Origin: Centroberyx gerrardi
Taxonomy: Eukaryota > Chordata > Actinopteri > Beryciformes > Berycidae
DNA length: 64,000 nucleotides
Direction: 5' to 3'
Assembly: GCF_048128805.1 (NCBI RefSeq)
Contig: NC_136012.1
Span: 14,442,225-14,506,224, forward strand
The position numbers and the translations under genes are program-made. Position 1 is the first letter of the stretch; every line of letters begins with the position of its first letter. Below are positions 1 through 9,114 of the stretch, one piece after another. The notes beneath the pieces were generated by a model. It ran no database searches. It was not told the origin of the DNA and saw only the letters and a program-made list of their open reading frames with translations.

Positions 1-3000
1 CTCTTCAGCTGGATCTGTCTCTTTGGTACTCCTCTCTTCACCTTCCTGGGCTCCTCTCTCTCCACAGCCACATCAACACACTCAAAGCTGCCCATCTCAT
101 AGCGCTTTGATGGGTCTAGGCCATCAGAGTAATAGGTAGACTGGTGCTGGAATGAGAAGTCCTCGTTGTCCAGCCTTGGAGCAGACCCCCTGAAGTCAGC
201 GTAGGCCAGCCAGGCAGCATTGGCCCCAGCTGGGCTTTCCTGGGTAGATGGCTGGGAAATATTGGTAGATGAACGGTGGCTGGAGTTGTACATGTCAAGG
301 TAATCTACCTCAGGGCTTGACAGGCTGCTGAAAGCCAGGTCTGTAAACCACTTCACCTCATTGTCTGCCTCATCCAACTCACTTCCCATGCTGGAGCTGG
401 AGCTCCGGCCGGGCCTGTTTACGGCCACACGTCCGGGAGCAGAGTTCTTGTTCTGGGACACAGTAGGCTGAAGCCGTCTGGTAGGACCACCTCCCCTGGT
501 GTCTTGCTGGGAAGTCTGCACTCTGAGCAGACTTTGTTGTTGCTGTAGCTGTCTGGTGGCAAGCAGGCTCTCTGAGTAGGAACGCGCTGTTGGCATTCCC
601 TGACGAGTCTCTCTGCTTGTGGGAGCTGTACTGCGACTCGCAGGCCCTTTTCTATTCCTGGCACTGAATGACAGCTCAACCTGTTCCCCTCTGTAACTGG
701 CGTCCCCCTGCCACCCCTCCCCCTTTTCGGGCACCCGCTCCTCCCTCTTCCTCTCTCTCTCCATCTCCCTCTCCCTTTGCCTCTCCCTGTCTATCTCTCT
801 TTCCCTTTCTCTCTCCTCCTCCAGCTGCATTTCCCTCTCCATCTCCAGTTCCCTTTCCAGCCTGACCCAGTAGGCCTGGCTATTACTGTCAATGGGGGCA
901 ACATTGGGGCTTTCCCTATTTGTCACCGGTTTCTCTAAATTACCAGTCAGTGAGGATGCTACCACCTGAGGAGGGCTACAGTTTCTATTCTGCCACTGTC
1001 GGTATGGCTTCTGAGGGGCTATGATGTGTACAGGGGTGAACCTGGTGAGTGGGGGAGAGGGCGTTCTCTTCCTGTTTACATGGTGGGCCATGTCCTCCAC
1101 AAAAGTCTCTCTGGTTTCACTTCCAAGTTTGGGTGATGGCTGTCTTCTCAAGTGCTCGGGTGTAAAAGTAGATTTCAGAGAGCTGTTGCTTTCTCTATTG
1201 TCAGAGGTTAAGGGGTGAGCCGCAAATTTAGGCTGTGGGCTGTCCAATCTCTGTACAGGTGAGTTAGATGTAGCCTTGTGGGCAGGTGAACTGTTTGGAC
1301 TCCTGTTCTCAAGAGAGACTGGCAGATTAAGGGAAGGAGCCTGGAGTTCAATAGAGGAATTATTATAAGGGTCTTCTTTCTGGAAAACAACAGGACCAAT
1401 ATCTTGTTTCTCCTCAGAGAAGGAAGCTACACTTGGGTTATGTTGATGGTATATTTCCCTTGGTGTTGTTTCTCTGTCTGTGCTTTGTTGTTTTAGTGAA
1501 CTATCTAACACCCTTTCTTCAGCTGAGAAAGGTGAAGTGGATTCAGGTGAATGAATAGGACTTTTTGCTACTGGTGAGCTGTTTTTGATGTTTGCCACAA
1601 GTGATTTGGCTCCACTGTCTAATTCAGATGAGGGTGACACTGTGTCTTCTGTCAAGTGGGTGGGGTATTGTATTCCTGTAATATCAAGTGAAGAGGAAAC
1701 AACCTCGACCTCAGGTATGTCTCTGAGGGGAAAAGTAGGCTCTGTATATTGTGGATCAACTTCAATGGAGGGGGCAACTGGTGAGTGCTGATGACACCTA
1801 GTTTCAGGCGATGAGGCAACAGGTGAAGGATCTCTATTTCTGTGTTGAGGTGAGGGAGTTTGATACCTCTCAGATGAAAGGGTTTGATGCCTTGGCTCAG
1901 GTGAGGGAGTGTGATGCTTCGGCTCAGGTGAAGGGGTTTGGTACCTGGGTTGAGGTGACAGAGTTGTTTCAGCGTTCTCTGGCTGTAGGACAACACACGT
2001 GAAACCTGTTATGTGAGGTGAGCCTCTTGGTGTACTAGTGGACTCTGCTATGCTGCTCTGTATACTATCTCTGCGCGGGGTAGGGCTCCTTGGTTCAGGC
2101 GACAGATGTGTCCTGCTAGGGTCAGGAGTGGAGAGGCGAGAGAGTTCAGGAAATGGGCTAGTGTCCCTGTCCTCAGGTTGAACAACAGAGTAACAGATTC
2201 CTGTGATATGAGGGGATGAAGTGAGGCTTCTGGGGTGAGAAGAGGTGGAGTCAAGGTGAGGATCCAGAGAGTCTGAGGTTAACTCCACTTCAGAAGACCG
2301 CTCTCTTCTCTTGACCTCAGGCGAGGATGCTGTAATCCTGATTTCGGGTGAGGCAGACGTATACCTTTGCTCTATTGGAGAGTAGTTGTTCCTAACTTCA
2401 GGTGATGGGACTAAACTATAAGTTATTACAGGTGAGGATGCCTGAGATCTGGTTTCAGAGGGTAGGAAAATATGTGTTGTTTTAGTTGAGGGAGCAGGCG
2501 AGGGGGTTCTTGTCCAAGTCTCAGTTGTAGAGGCAGTGCTGAGAAGGCCAGGTGAGGGAGCTGCACATCTAACTTCAGGTGAGACACTATTCTCCCTAAG
2601 CTCTGGAGTGGGGGCTAATGAAATAACAGGGGAGGGAGGTGTGTATCTTGGGGCAGGTGTGGACACAGTACTGGCAGGTTCAGCTGATGACTTGCTGTCC
2701 TGGTTCTCAGGTATTGTTGCGGTGTCTCCTCCTGCAGACGAGGGGCAAGAAATCAGCTCAGGGGTGCAGGGAGAATCCTCTATGTCAGGTGTGGAGCCTC
2801 TGCTAAAGAGGTCAGGTAGGGAAATCCTCCCTCTTAGCTCTGCGAAGGGAGAGGATGCTTCAGTATCAGGGGAGTAGGACCTATTCCTCAACTCAGGACA
2901 GACCAATGTTTCTCTTGACTGGGATGATAACTCTGTGCTGGTGAATGAAGGCAAATGGGAAGAAAGGATGACCTTAGGTTCAAAGTTTGATGGTGTCAAA

Positions 3001-3932
3001 TCTTGTGAAAAACCCTTGGATGCGGGTTCAGGTGAGGGACTACTGTTGTGGTTATAAGAGATGCCTCTTGGCTCAGGTGAGAGCTGTGCTCCTCTAGACT
3101 CAGATGAAGATAGGTTGTTTACTGATTCAGAGGAGGATGAGGTGACACTGCTTCTAAGATCAGAGGAAGGACTCTGAGTTGAAGATTGATGTGAGGAGCT
3201 GTTATGTCTGTCTCTGGATGTAGGAGTGCTACTCCTTGATTCAGCTGCCAAGTGAGTTTGTCTTGGATTAGGTGATGAGAGTGAACTTCTTGTACCAACT
3301 GAGGATGAAGACAAGGATGACACTCTTCCCTCTGGACTGAGAGTATGGGGGCTGTTATATTCAGGAGAGGGGGTTCTATCACCACAATTAGTGTTTAGGA
3401 CCTCAGCTGATGGACTATCTGTGCTTAGCTGAGGTATTGGTGATTTGCTCTTTGGTTCTAATTTGGGGTTAATGTCCTTAGAAACCCCTGGATGCCCTGA
3501 GCACAATCCCTCGCCCTCCGACTGCCTCCTTTCTGAATTCTCTCTCTGCAATGTGGGGCTGTGGAGCCTTTCTGTTGAATCCTCGAAGGCCTCCTCTCCT
3601 TCACTGGAGCCCTGGGCAGTGTGGTAAGAGCCTGACGAGTCGTTCAGGTCGTCCACCAGGGGTGATGCAGCGGCTCTTCCGTCCACCTCCCTCTGGGAAG
3701 GGACAAAAGACGCTGAAGCAGGGCTGCTGGAGAGGGACGGTGACTCACCGTCGTCCCCAAAGATGTCACACAGGCAGGTGGTCTCGGAGATGGCACTGCG
3801 AGGAGTAGGGATGTTAGTGATGTCGAAGATCTCCACGTGGTTGGGGGTCCCGTCGCGATGGCGCAGGGAAAAGGTGCGGGGCGCACTGCGCAGGAAGGAG
3901 TAGCTGTCCCCCTGGAGAGTCCAGCTGTCCAT
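1..3932 (-). CDS. prob1: Proline-rich basic protein 1 (PROB1)-like, N-terminal part in one very long exon, cut by window edge
   Basis: An open frame of about 1310 codons runs without a stop from the ATG at 3932 to the window edge, beginning MDSWTLQGDSYSFL. It is Ser/Pro/Glu-rich and low in hydrophobic stretches, with no signal peptide or membrane segment. Three parts match what I remember of human PROB1: a DSSGSYHTAQGS stretch near residue 100 (PROB1 has DSSGSSGSYYTAPGS), GSFECVDVAVE near the left edge, and VPKRQIQLK straight after it. In between lie many degenerate SPEPR/SPEVR/SPHITG units, a charged Arg/Glu run (about 720-880) and a Gln tract. PROB1 shares a C-terminal DUF4585 domain with the C4orf54 family, but that part lies outside the window. 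Molecular function is unknown. The start is chosen because an acceptor sits 79 bases upstream and the sequence beyond it stops looking coding. Family assignment is from memory, not from a search. Confidence 0.72.
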   Translation of the reverse strand, partial: MDSWTLQGDSYSFLRSAPRTFSLRHRDGTPNHVEIFDITNIPTPRSAISETTCLCDIFGDDGESPSLSSSPASASFVPSQREVDGRAAASPLVDDLNDSSGSYHTAQGSSEGEEAFEDSTERLHSPTLQRENSERRQSEGEGLCSGHPGVSKDINPKLEPKSKSPIPQLSTDSPSAEVLNTNCGDRTPSPEYNSPHTLSPEGRVSSLSSSSVGTRSSLSSPNPRQTHLAAESRSSTPTSRDRHNSSSHQSSTQSPSSDLRSSVTSSSSESVNNLSSSESRGAQLSPEPRGISYNHNSSPSPEPASKGFSQDLTPSNFEPKVILSSHLPSFTSTELSSQSRETLVCPELRNRSYSPDTEASSPFAELRGRISLPDLFSRGSTPDIEDSPCTPELISCPSSAGGDTATIPENQDSKSSAEPASTVSTPAPRYTPPSPVISLAPTPELRENSVSPEVRCAAPSPGLLSTASTTETWTRTPSPAPSTKTTHIFLPSETRSQASSPVITYSLVPSPEVRNNYSPIEQRYTSASPEIRITASSPEVKRRERSSEVELTSDSLDPHLDSTSSHPRSLTSSPHITGICYSVVQPEDRDTSPFPELSRLSTPDPSRTHLSPEPRSPTPRRDSIQSSIAESTSTPRGSPHITGFTCVVLQPENAETTLSPQPRYQTPSPEPKHHTPSPEPRHQTLSSERYQTPSPQHRNRDPSPVASSPETRCHQHSPVAPSIEVDPQYTEPTFPLRDIPEVEVVSSSLDITGIQYPTHLTEDTVSPSSELDSGAKSLVANIKNSSPVAKSPIHSPESTSPFSAEERVLDSSLKQQSTDRETTPREIYHQHNPSVASFSEEKQDIGPVVFQKEDPYNNSSIELQAPSLNLPVSLENRSPNSSPAHKATSNSPVQRLDSPQPKFAAHPLTSDNRESNSSLKSTFTPEHLRRQPSPKLGSETRETFVEDMAHHVNRKRTPSPPLTRFTPVHIIAPQKPYRQWQNRNCSPPQVVASSLTGNLEKPVTNRESPNVAPIDSNSQAYWVRLERELEMEREMQLEEEREREREIDRERQREREMERERKREERVPEKGEGWQGDASYRGEQVELSFSARNRKGPASRSTAPTSRETRQGMPTARSYSESLLATRQLQQQQSLLRVQTSQQDTRGGGPTRRLQPTVSQNKNSAPGRVAVNRPGRSSSSSMGSELDEADNEVKWFTDLAFSSLSSPEVDYLDMYNSSHRSSTNISQPSTQESPAGANAAWLAYADFRGSAPRLDNEDFSFQHQSTYYSDGLDPSKRYEMGSFECVDVAVEREEPRKVKRGVPKRQIQLK

Positions 3933-4011
3933 CGCTAGGCCACAAGCTCCAAATTCTTACTGTGGCCAGTCCAGTCTGCTCCTCTAGTTAGCTCTGGGCT
4001 CTCTACCTGGA
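3933..4011 (-). other. prob1: 5' UTR part of the prob1 coding exon, bounded by a splice acceptor
   Basis: On the minus strand a pyrimidine-rich tract ending TTTCTCATTTCCAG finishes at 4012, so the coding exon probably starts at 4011 with 79 untranslated bases before the ATG. A possible upstream donor (GATCCAG|GTTAGA) lies near 5005, which would make 4012-5004 an intron. The donor is weaker evidence than the acceptor. Confidence 0.5.
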
Positions 4012-4887
4012 CTGGAAATGAGAAATGGTCACCTGCAGGGTGTGTAGTTCATTCATTTATAGTACCAGTAAAGTTTGATAATTATCCAAGAGGGTTTACG
4101 TTAAGTGTGCATTTTTATTGTTTTATTAGCTTGTCTACAGCAAAGTCATCTTTTAATTCCTTTGGGATTTATGAACCTCAAACTAATGTCCTACATGGAA
4201 ACTTTGTCACCCTCTAAAAATGGTTAGAACATAAAAATAACTCTCTTAATTATGACTGTTGCCATGTCTTAAAAAGGAGAAGCATGCAACATGTTCAAGT
4301 CATAGCAAAACTTGCGATAAAATTTGTTATTGAAAAACGTATAATCTGCCTATCAGAAATTCAAAGTATCTATACATGTGCTTAAAATATCACAAGATTC
4401 ATTATCATTTCAGAACACATTTTATGAAGAGCAATTTATTTTGATCTACAAAGATTGAGATAAATCTTAGATATATAGCCAGTCATTACATTTAGATTAG
4501 TTCTGCCAAATACATACCTTTACCTAAAGTCCCCACATTGCCTTCTTTAGGACTGAAGAGAGAATGAGAGCATGCTCTCAGTGTGAGTAGGAGAAAAGAG
4601 AAAGACAGGATGATTGTTACTGTACCTTTGGCTGATGATGGGGTTCTCCCAAGGGCATCGAGTTCCTCTGTGTTGCAATAACTGCCCTTCATCCAATCCA
4701 CTGGTTCTCAAATCCACAGCACAGTCCAAAACTACAAGAGCTCTGTACATATCTCTAACCCGGGGCCAACACTGACCAGCTCCGTACAGCTCAGTCCGGC
4801 TGAGCCACACTGGCTCAACAACTTCAAAAATTCATAGACGCTGCCATATAAAAGACTTCTATAGAAGAAGCAAAGAAGGGCATCTCG

Positions 4888-4888
<1 letters not shown>

Positions 4889-4920
<32 letters not shown>
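4889..4920. repeat. (CA)n microsatellite
   Basis: About 15 uninterrupted CA units inside the presumed prob1 first intron or first-exon region. The rest of 4012-5170 holds no coding frame that I can support. Confidence 0.95.
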
Positions 4921-4923
<3 letters not shown>

Positions 4924-5176
4924 TTTCCTCTAACTCTCTCCTCTCTATATTTCTGCCCCTCCCCTCTAAGCTGGCCTCGGGAAAAGGGCTTACTGAATCT
5001 AACCTGGATCTTTTTTCTTCTCTGGGCTGTGGTTTGGCATTGGCTTTCCTGTCTGAGCTGGGCTGGGTGAGGCGTTGGGGGGGGGGTTTATAGTTAGCAG
5101 CAGGTGCTGATCCAGCCAGGATGGATGCATGCCCCTGGAATCTGACACTTAGAGCCAGCTCAGTCACAGGGCTCCA

Positions 5177-5186
5177 CTATATATAG
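5177..5186 (-). promoter_or_regulatory. TATA box / MEF2-like palindrome, candidate prob1 promoter
   Basis: CTATATATAG fits both a TATA box and the MEF2 consensus YTA(A/T)4TAR, and is identical on both strands. It lies about 1.2 kb upstream of the prob1 coding exon. A start site 25-30 bases downstream on the minus strand (near 5150) would give a first exon ending at the GATCCAG|GTTAGA donor near 5005. A CAGGTG E-box sits at about 5101. Promoter activity is inferred. Confidence 0.4.
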
Positions 5187-7870
5187 ACCCATACTATCAG
5201 AGCCAGATAGCCATAGCTTAAGCCGACTGCCTGGGCACAAGAGCGAGGGAATAAAGGGGAGAGATAGGGCTCACAATGCAGCCATACTCTTTGTCCACTT
5301 GACCATTATATACTATACAGTTATACTTTAGGTCGTGGTTGTAGGTATTGTATTTTTGTGAGTGTGTGTGTGTGTATGTGTGTCTAAGGGAGTGTGTGTG
5401 CTAGGGTCTGGCTCGGGGACAACAGGTTAAAGGTTGAAGTTGTAGACCACCCGACTGACAGCTCACATGTAAAACTCTTGTGAGCTGCATGTTAGTTACG
5501 AACCCTTGCATAACATCACTAAGGTATACTCACATGTTTTAACTCACGTTTAACATTTATTGCTTGGATATTTTATGTTACAGGACTACAAACAGTGTAG
5601 AATCACATTTTCCCTGTGGTCAGCTTCTAAAGTGTTGCTCCGATCATTTTGATTTATATAATATTGCTGCTACAGGAGCAACACCTATCTGCATTTGAGG
5701 CAGAGGCTGTCTGGGCATGTTTGATAGTAGTGAGGTTGGATAAGCCCCCTGTCCCTAACCTAATACCTCAGGAGATTAACATGAATTCTTAGTCATTAAG
5801 TCATTCTGGGCGAGCCAATGGAAAATCTTTTGAATGCAGCCCCCATTGAAGGTTAGGATAATATATCAGTAATGTCAAGGGGTTGAGAGATCTCACTCAT
5901 AACACAGGGAAATCGACAAGGTATCTGATGTATAGCATAGTAAATATGTCTTTTGGTCTGCTCTTTTATCTGAATCGAATCCTTAACCCCGGCTGTGTTA
6001 GTGCCATGCTCTACCCACTGAGCTACACAACACTATATAATTGCTTTCCACCATTAATTCTGGCTAAAATCATCAGTGGTGTTAGACTGATAATGACCCC
6101 TGATCCCCTTACAAAGATATAAGTGATCTTACACTTAGTTCCTTTCAATGTAGGCTCTAATGGCATGACAGACATGGTTCAGCTTCCCCCTGAACTCTTA
6201 ACAGGCACTAAGGAGAGAGTGGTTGCTATGGTATCGTTTAGTACTCCTACAGTTAACTGCCCTACACTATTTTATGATGTGTTATAAATACACACGGATA
6301 TCAACATGGAGATATCATGGAGGTCTATGAACAAACATGGAGTAAAAGTCTCTCACATAGCTATAGAGAATAGTAAATAACTACTAGGTGAGATGGGAGA
6401 ATATGCGTGCATGTGCGTGGTGGTTATGAGATTCTGTGTACAAATGTGGACAAAAAGTGGTGATAATTTGAACCTCTGGGGTTATGGCGGCACAGAGGGC
6501 TTGTGAAGGACACAGAGGGAAAGAATGATGGGCACCTCAGCAATGGGGAGCTTTAGTTTACATCATTGATAGATTAGTCACAGCAGCCCCCTCATATCCA
6601 AAGACCTCACCCACTCAGTAATGCAACACGCCACCAAGCCATACCTAAACAATAAGCCGGGCATCTATCCGCCAGGAGGTCCGTAACCCCATGCCATACA
6701 AATGAGGTGGCACACAAATGTACAGTAACCTTTTGGGTAAATCAAAGGCCTTGGCAGAGATACTGATGTTCAGTGTCCATAGCAAAATAACATGATGGGC
6801 AAATGTCAAATGCTGTCTGGCACAGCAGTTCCTTAGGTGTGACAATAAATAAACATAATTTCCTTCTTTGAATTCATAGCGGCTTGTTTATCTGCTGGGG
6901 TCCTATCTTTGGGTCGTGCTGCTAAACAAGCGTCCAGTCTCATGACAGGGTATTTAACAGCCAGTATTTATGACAAACAGTAAGAATATAAACCTAAGAT
7001 CACATTTCAAATCTGTCTTTTTTGAACTGACCTACTTGCCCTCTTTAGAAAGTGATTGTACATCCTAACACTGCTAGGATATAATATTAGCTATATTTTA
7101 ATGTTATGGTTATTCTTATAATCAGATAGTAGAGGAATTATATTAAGTGACAAGTAAAATGCACCTGGTATTCCTGACAATGTTACATATAGGAACTAAT
7201 AGAATAAATCTTCATAGAAATCTCAGCCAAGTTCTTCTTCTTGGGATTGGAGCCATGCATTTCTCCTTGACTGTATAAGGATATTAATTCAGTAATCTCT
7301 ATTAAGTAAAGACCATGCATGCACCTAGCCTCATTTATCCTTATATCAAAGATCAAAATTAGGCTACTTGCAGTCACTATAGACTTGTGCAGAACTTTGG
7401 ACCTGGACCCAACTCAGCTATGATGGTCTGTTTCATGGTTTGGTGATAAATAATAGCCCATAAGTAAAGAGAGAGGTTGTTAAACTCATTTTAATTCTTA
7501 AAATGCATTATTTAGGGTGATACATATGTGACACACGTGAAACTCTTACCTTCTGCTCTAGGCCTAGCCTACATGGTGGGGTGGGATCACGTCTCATTGG
7601 GAATCCCCCTGGAAATGGGCCAGCTTCATGATCAGTGCAGTAGGCTACATAGTGCAGAGAAGCATTATAGGAATACTTGTACAATAAATTAACCTAATTA
7701 CCATATAATTTCAGATGCACTGCCACCTGGCGTTGCTCTAATCTGTGAAATAATTGCTTTGTTGGAATTTGCAGAAGCTAAATTTGATTCAAGCGCAAAT
7801 CAATATGGCACGCTGAGAGCGATGAACTTGCATGTCTCACAGCAAGGAGCTTTTATTGTGAAATCCGCAG
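5187..7870. other. Intergenic region between divergent prob1 and rmnd5b
   Basis: AT-rich sequence with no supportable exon. It holds a short GT microsatellite (about 5358-5400) and one SINE head (annotated separately). The two flanking genes point away from each other, so any shared enhancer would lie here, but I see no clear element. Confidence 0.6.
5972..6031 (-). mobile_element. tRNA-derived SINE head (relic)
   Basis: Read on the minus strand this contains TGTAGCTCAGTGGGTAGAGC, a tRNA A-box region, and about 30 bases later GGATTCGATTC, a B-box-like sequence. The tRNA fold is broken: no proper acceptor stem is visible. It is therefore a retroposed tRNA-like promoter, not a tRNA gene. The SINE body could not be delimited. 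Confidence 0.6.
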
Positions 7871-7879
7871 AAGAGGCAA

Positions 7880-7981
7880 AATGCGACACAGGAAGATCCG
7901 CATCAGGACGACTGGTGGCGAAGTGTTGTCATAACAGGCAAGTGGCTAACGCTAACGTTTGCTAACTGGTTAGCAAGATAG
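7880..7981 (+). promoter_or_regulatory. rmnd5b: Candidate rmnd5b first exon (non-coding) and core promoter
   Basis: A CpG-containing stretch with an ETS-like ACAGGAAG is followed by a good donor, AGATAG|GTGAGT, at 7981/7982. The next acceptor in front of the rmnd5b start codon is at 9076 (TTAAACCTAG). A non-coding first exon here joined to 9077 would give a compact 5' UTR. The start site itself cannot be read from the sequence. Confidence 0.4.
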
Positions 7982-8660
7982 GTGAGTGGTGTTTATTTAA
8001 ATGTCTTGGTCTTAAATTTAAGTTAAATAGCCACAAATATTTAAAGTGTTGAAAAAATACAAAATAACGACAACGAGCAGGTTGTCATTCTGTCTTAAAA
8101 TCATTTGGCCCTTGTCAATCAGCAGCTGGTTAACATCAACTAGCTAGCTGCTAGCGATGGCGAGCTTTTGTGGTTAGCCAGGGACTGTGATGCCGTTTGT
8201 TTATGTTAGCAATACGACAGCTTATTTTCGGAATGTAACGTTACCGAATTGTAATGTATGGTAATTTGCCGTACAACCTATTTCCCACTGTGATTGTTCA
8301 ATTTAAAAAGACGTAACATTACATTTCAATGGGACTACCGAAACCCAGCTAACGTTAATGTTGGCTAGCTCTCGGGGTGGACATTTTCTGTGTACTGCTA
8401 ACAAACAGCAATTTCTAGCAAAGATTACTGTTAGCTATCAATGATTATAGGGGCTGCTAACACGTTAGCAAGGGGTTTTGTCTGCAGGCAGCTCAACTAT
8501 AGTAGCCGAATGACAGTTTCTTTTGTTACATGAATTGCTACGTATTTTGTAATTGTATATGGTAGACTCAAACCATAGCATAGACTGATTACATTTGATA
8601 CAGTTGAGGCCTTGCTAGCTGTTAACAATATTACATCAGGCCTAGCAAACGGTCAAGCAA
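7940..8660. repeat. Cluster of GCTAAC / GTTAGC / GCTAGC hexamers around the rmnd5b 5' end
   Basis: More than ten copies of GCTAAC, GTTAGC or GCTAGC occur in about 700 bases, some as back-to-back inverted pairs (for example GGCTAACGCTAACG at 7947 onwards, and CTAACACGTTAGC near 8457). They are dispersed rather than in a strict tandem array. Their function is not known to me. Confidence 0.7.
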
Positions 8661-9114
8661 ACTTTTTATCAAGGCAGCATTGGTTAGGTTTGTGTTGGTA
8701 GTCTCTCTTGTCATGATCAAAGAAGGATGCTATCAAAGGGCAGTTAGATCATTGTCATTACTTAGACCAGATGGGCTGATTGCTTCAAGAGACAGTTGAT
8801 ATATGTTTTAAGGGGTTGTAAATGCTAAGGATATGATATTACTTTTTCCAGACACCGCAGACAACTGGTAGGTGAAACTGAAATCACATGGGAAGCCACA
8901 TCCTATTAAGCCCCAAACAATTATCTTGAGATTTTCTTCAGTGTCATGTCCAATATGGCATTATTTGTACCATCACATGACTGCAAATTATACACCTGTG
9001 ATCACTTGCAGTGAGGACAATAACATTCACAACATTCACACCAGTTTTGAACTGTTTTGTTTTCTCTTAAACCTAGGTGTTGGTGTTGTGTGTATGAGTG
9101 TTCCAGTCTGAACC

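Noticed and set aside
5972-6031. tRNA gene on the minus strand
   Set aside because: A-box and B-box words are present, but the acceptor stem and spacing do not fold into a tRNA; a SINE head explains it.
8852-8867. 16-base non-coding exon of rmnd5b
   Set aside because: It has an AG before and a GT after, but is too short and weakly supported compared with direct splicing to 9077.
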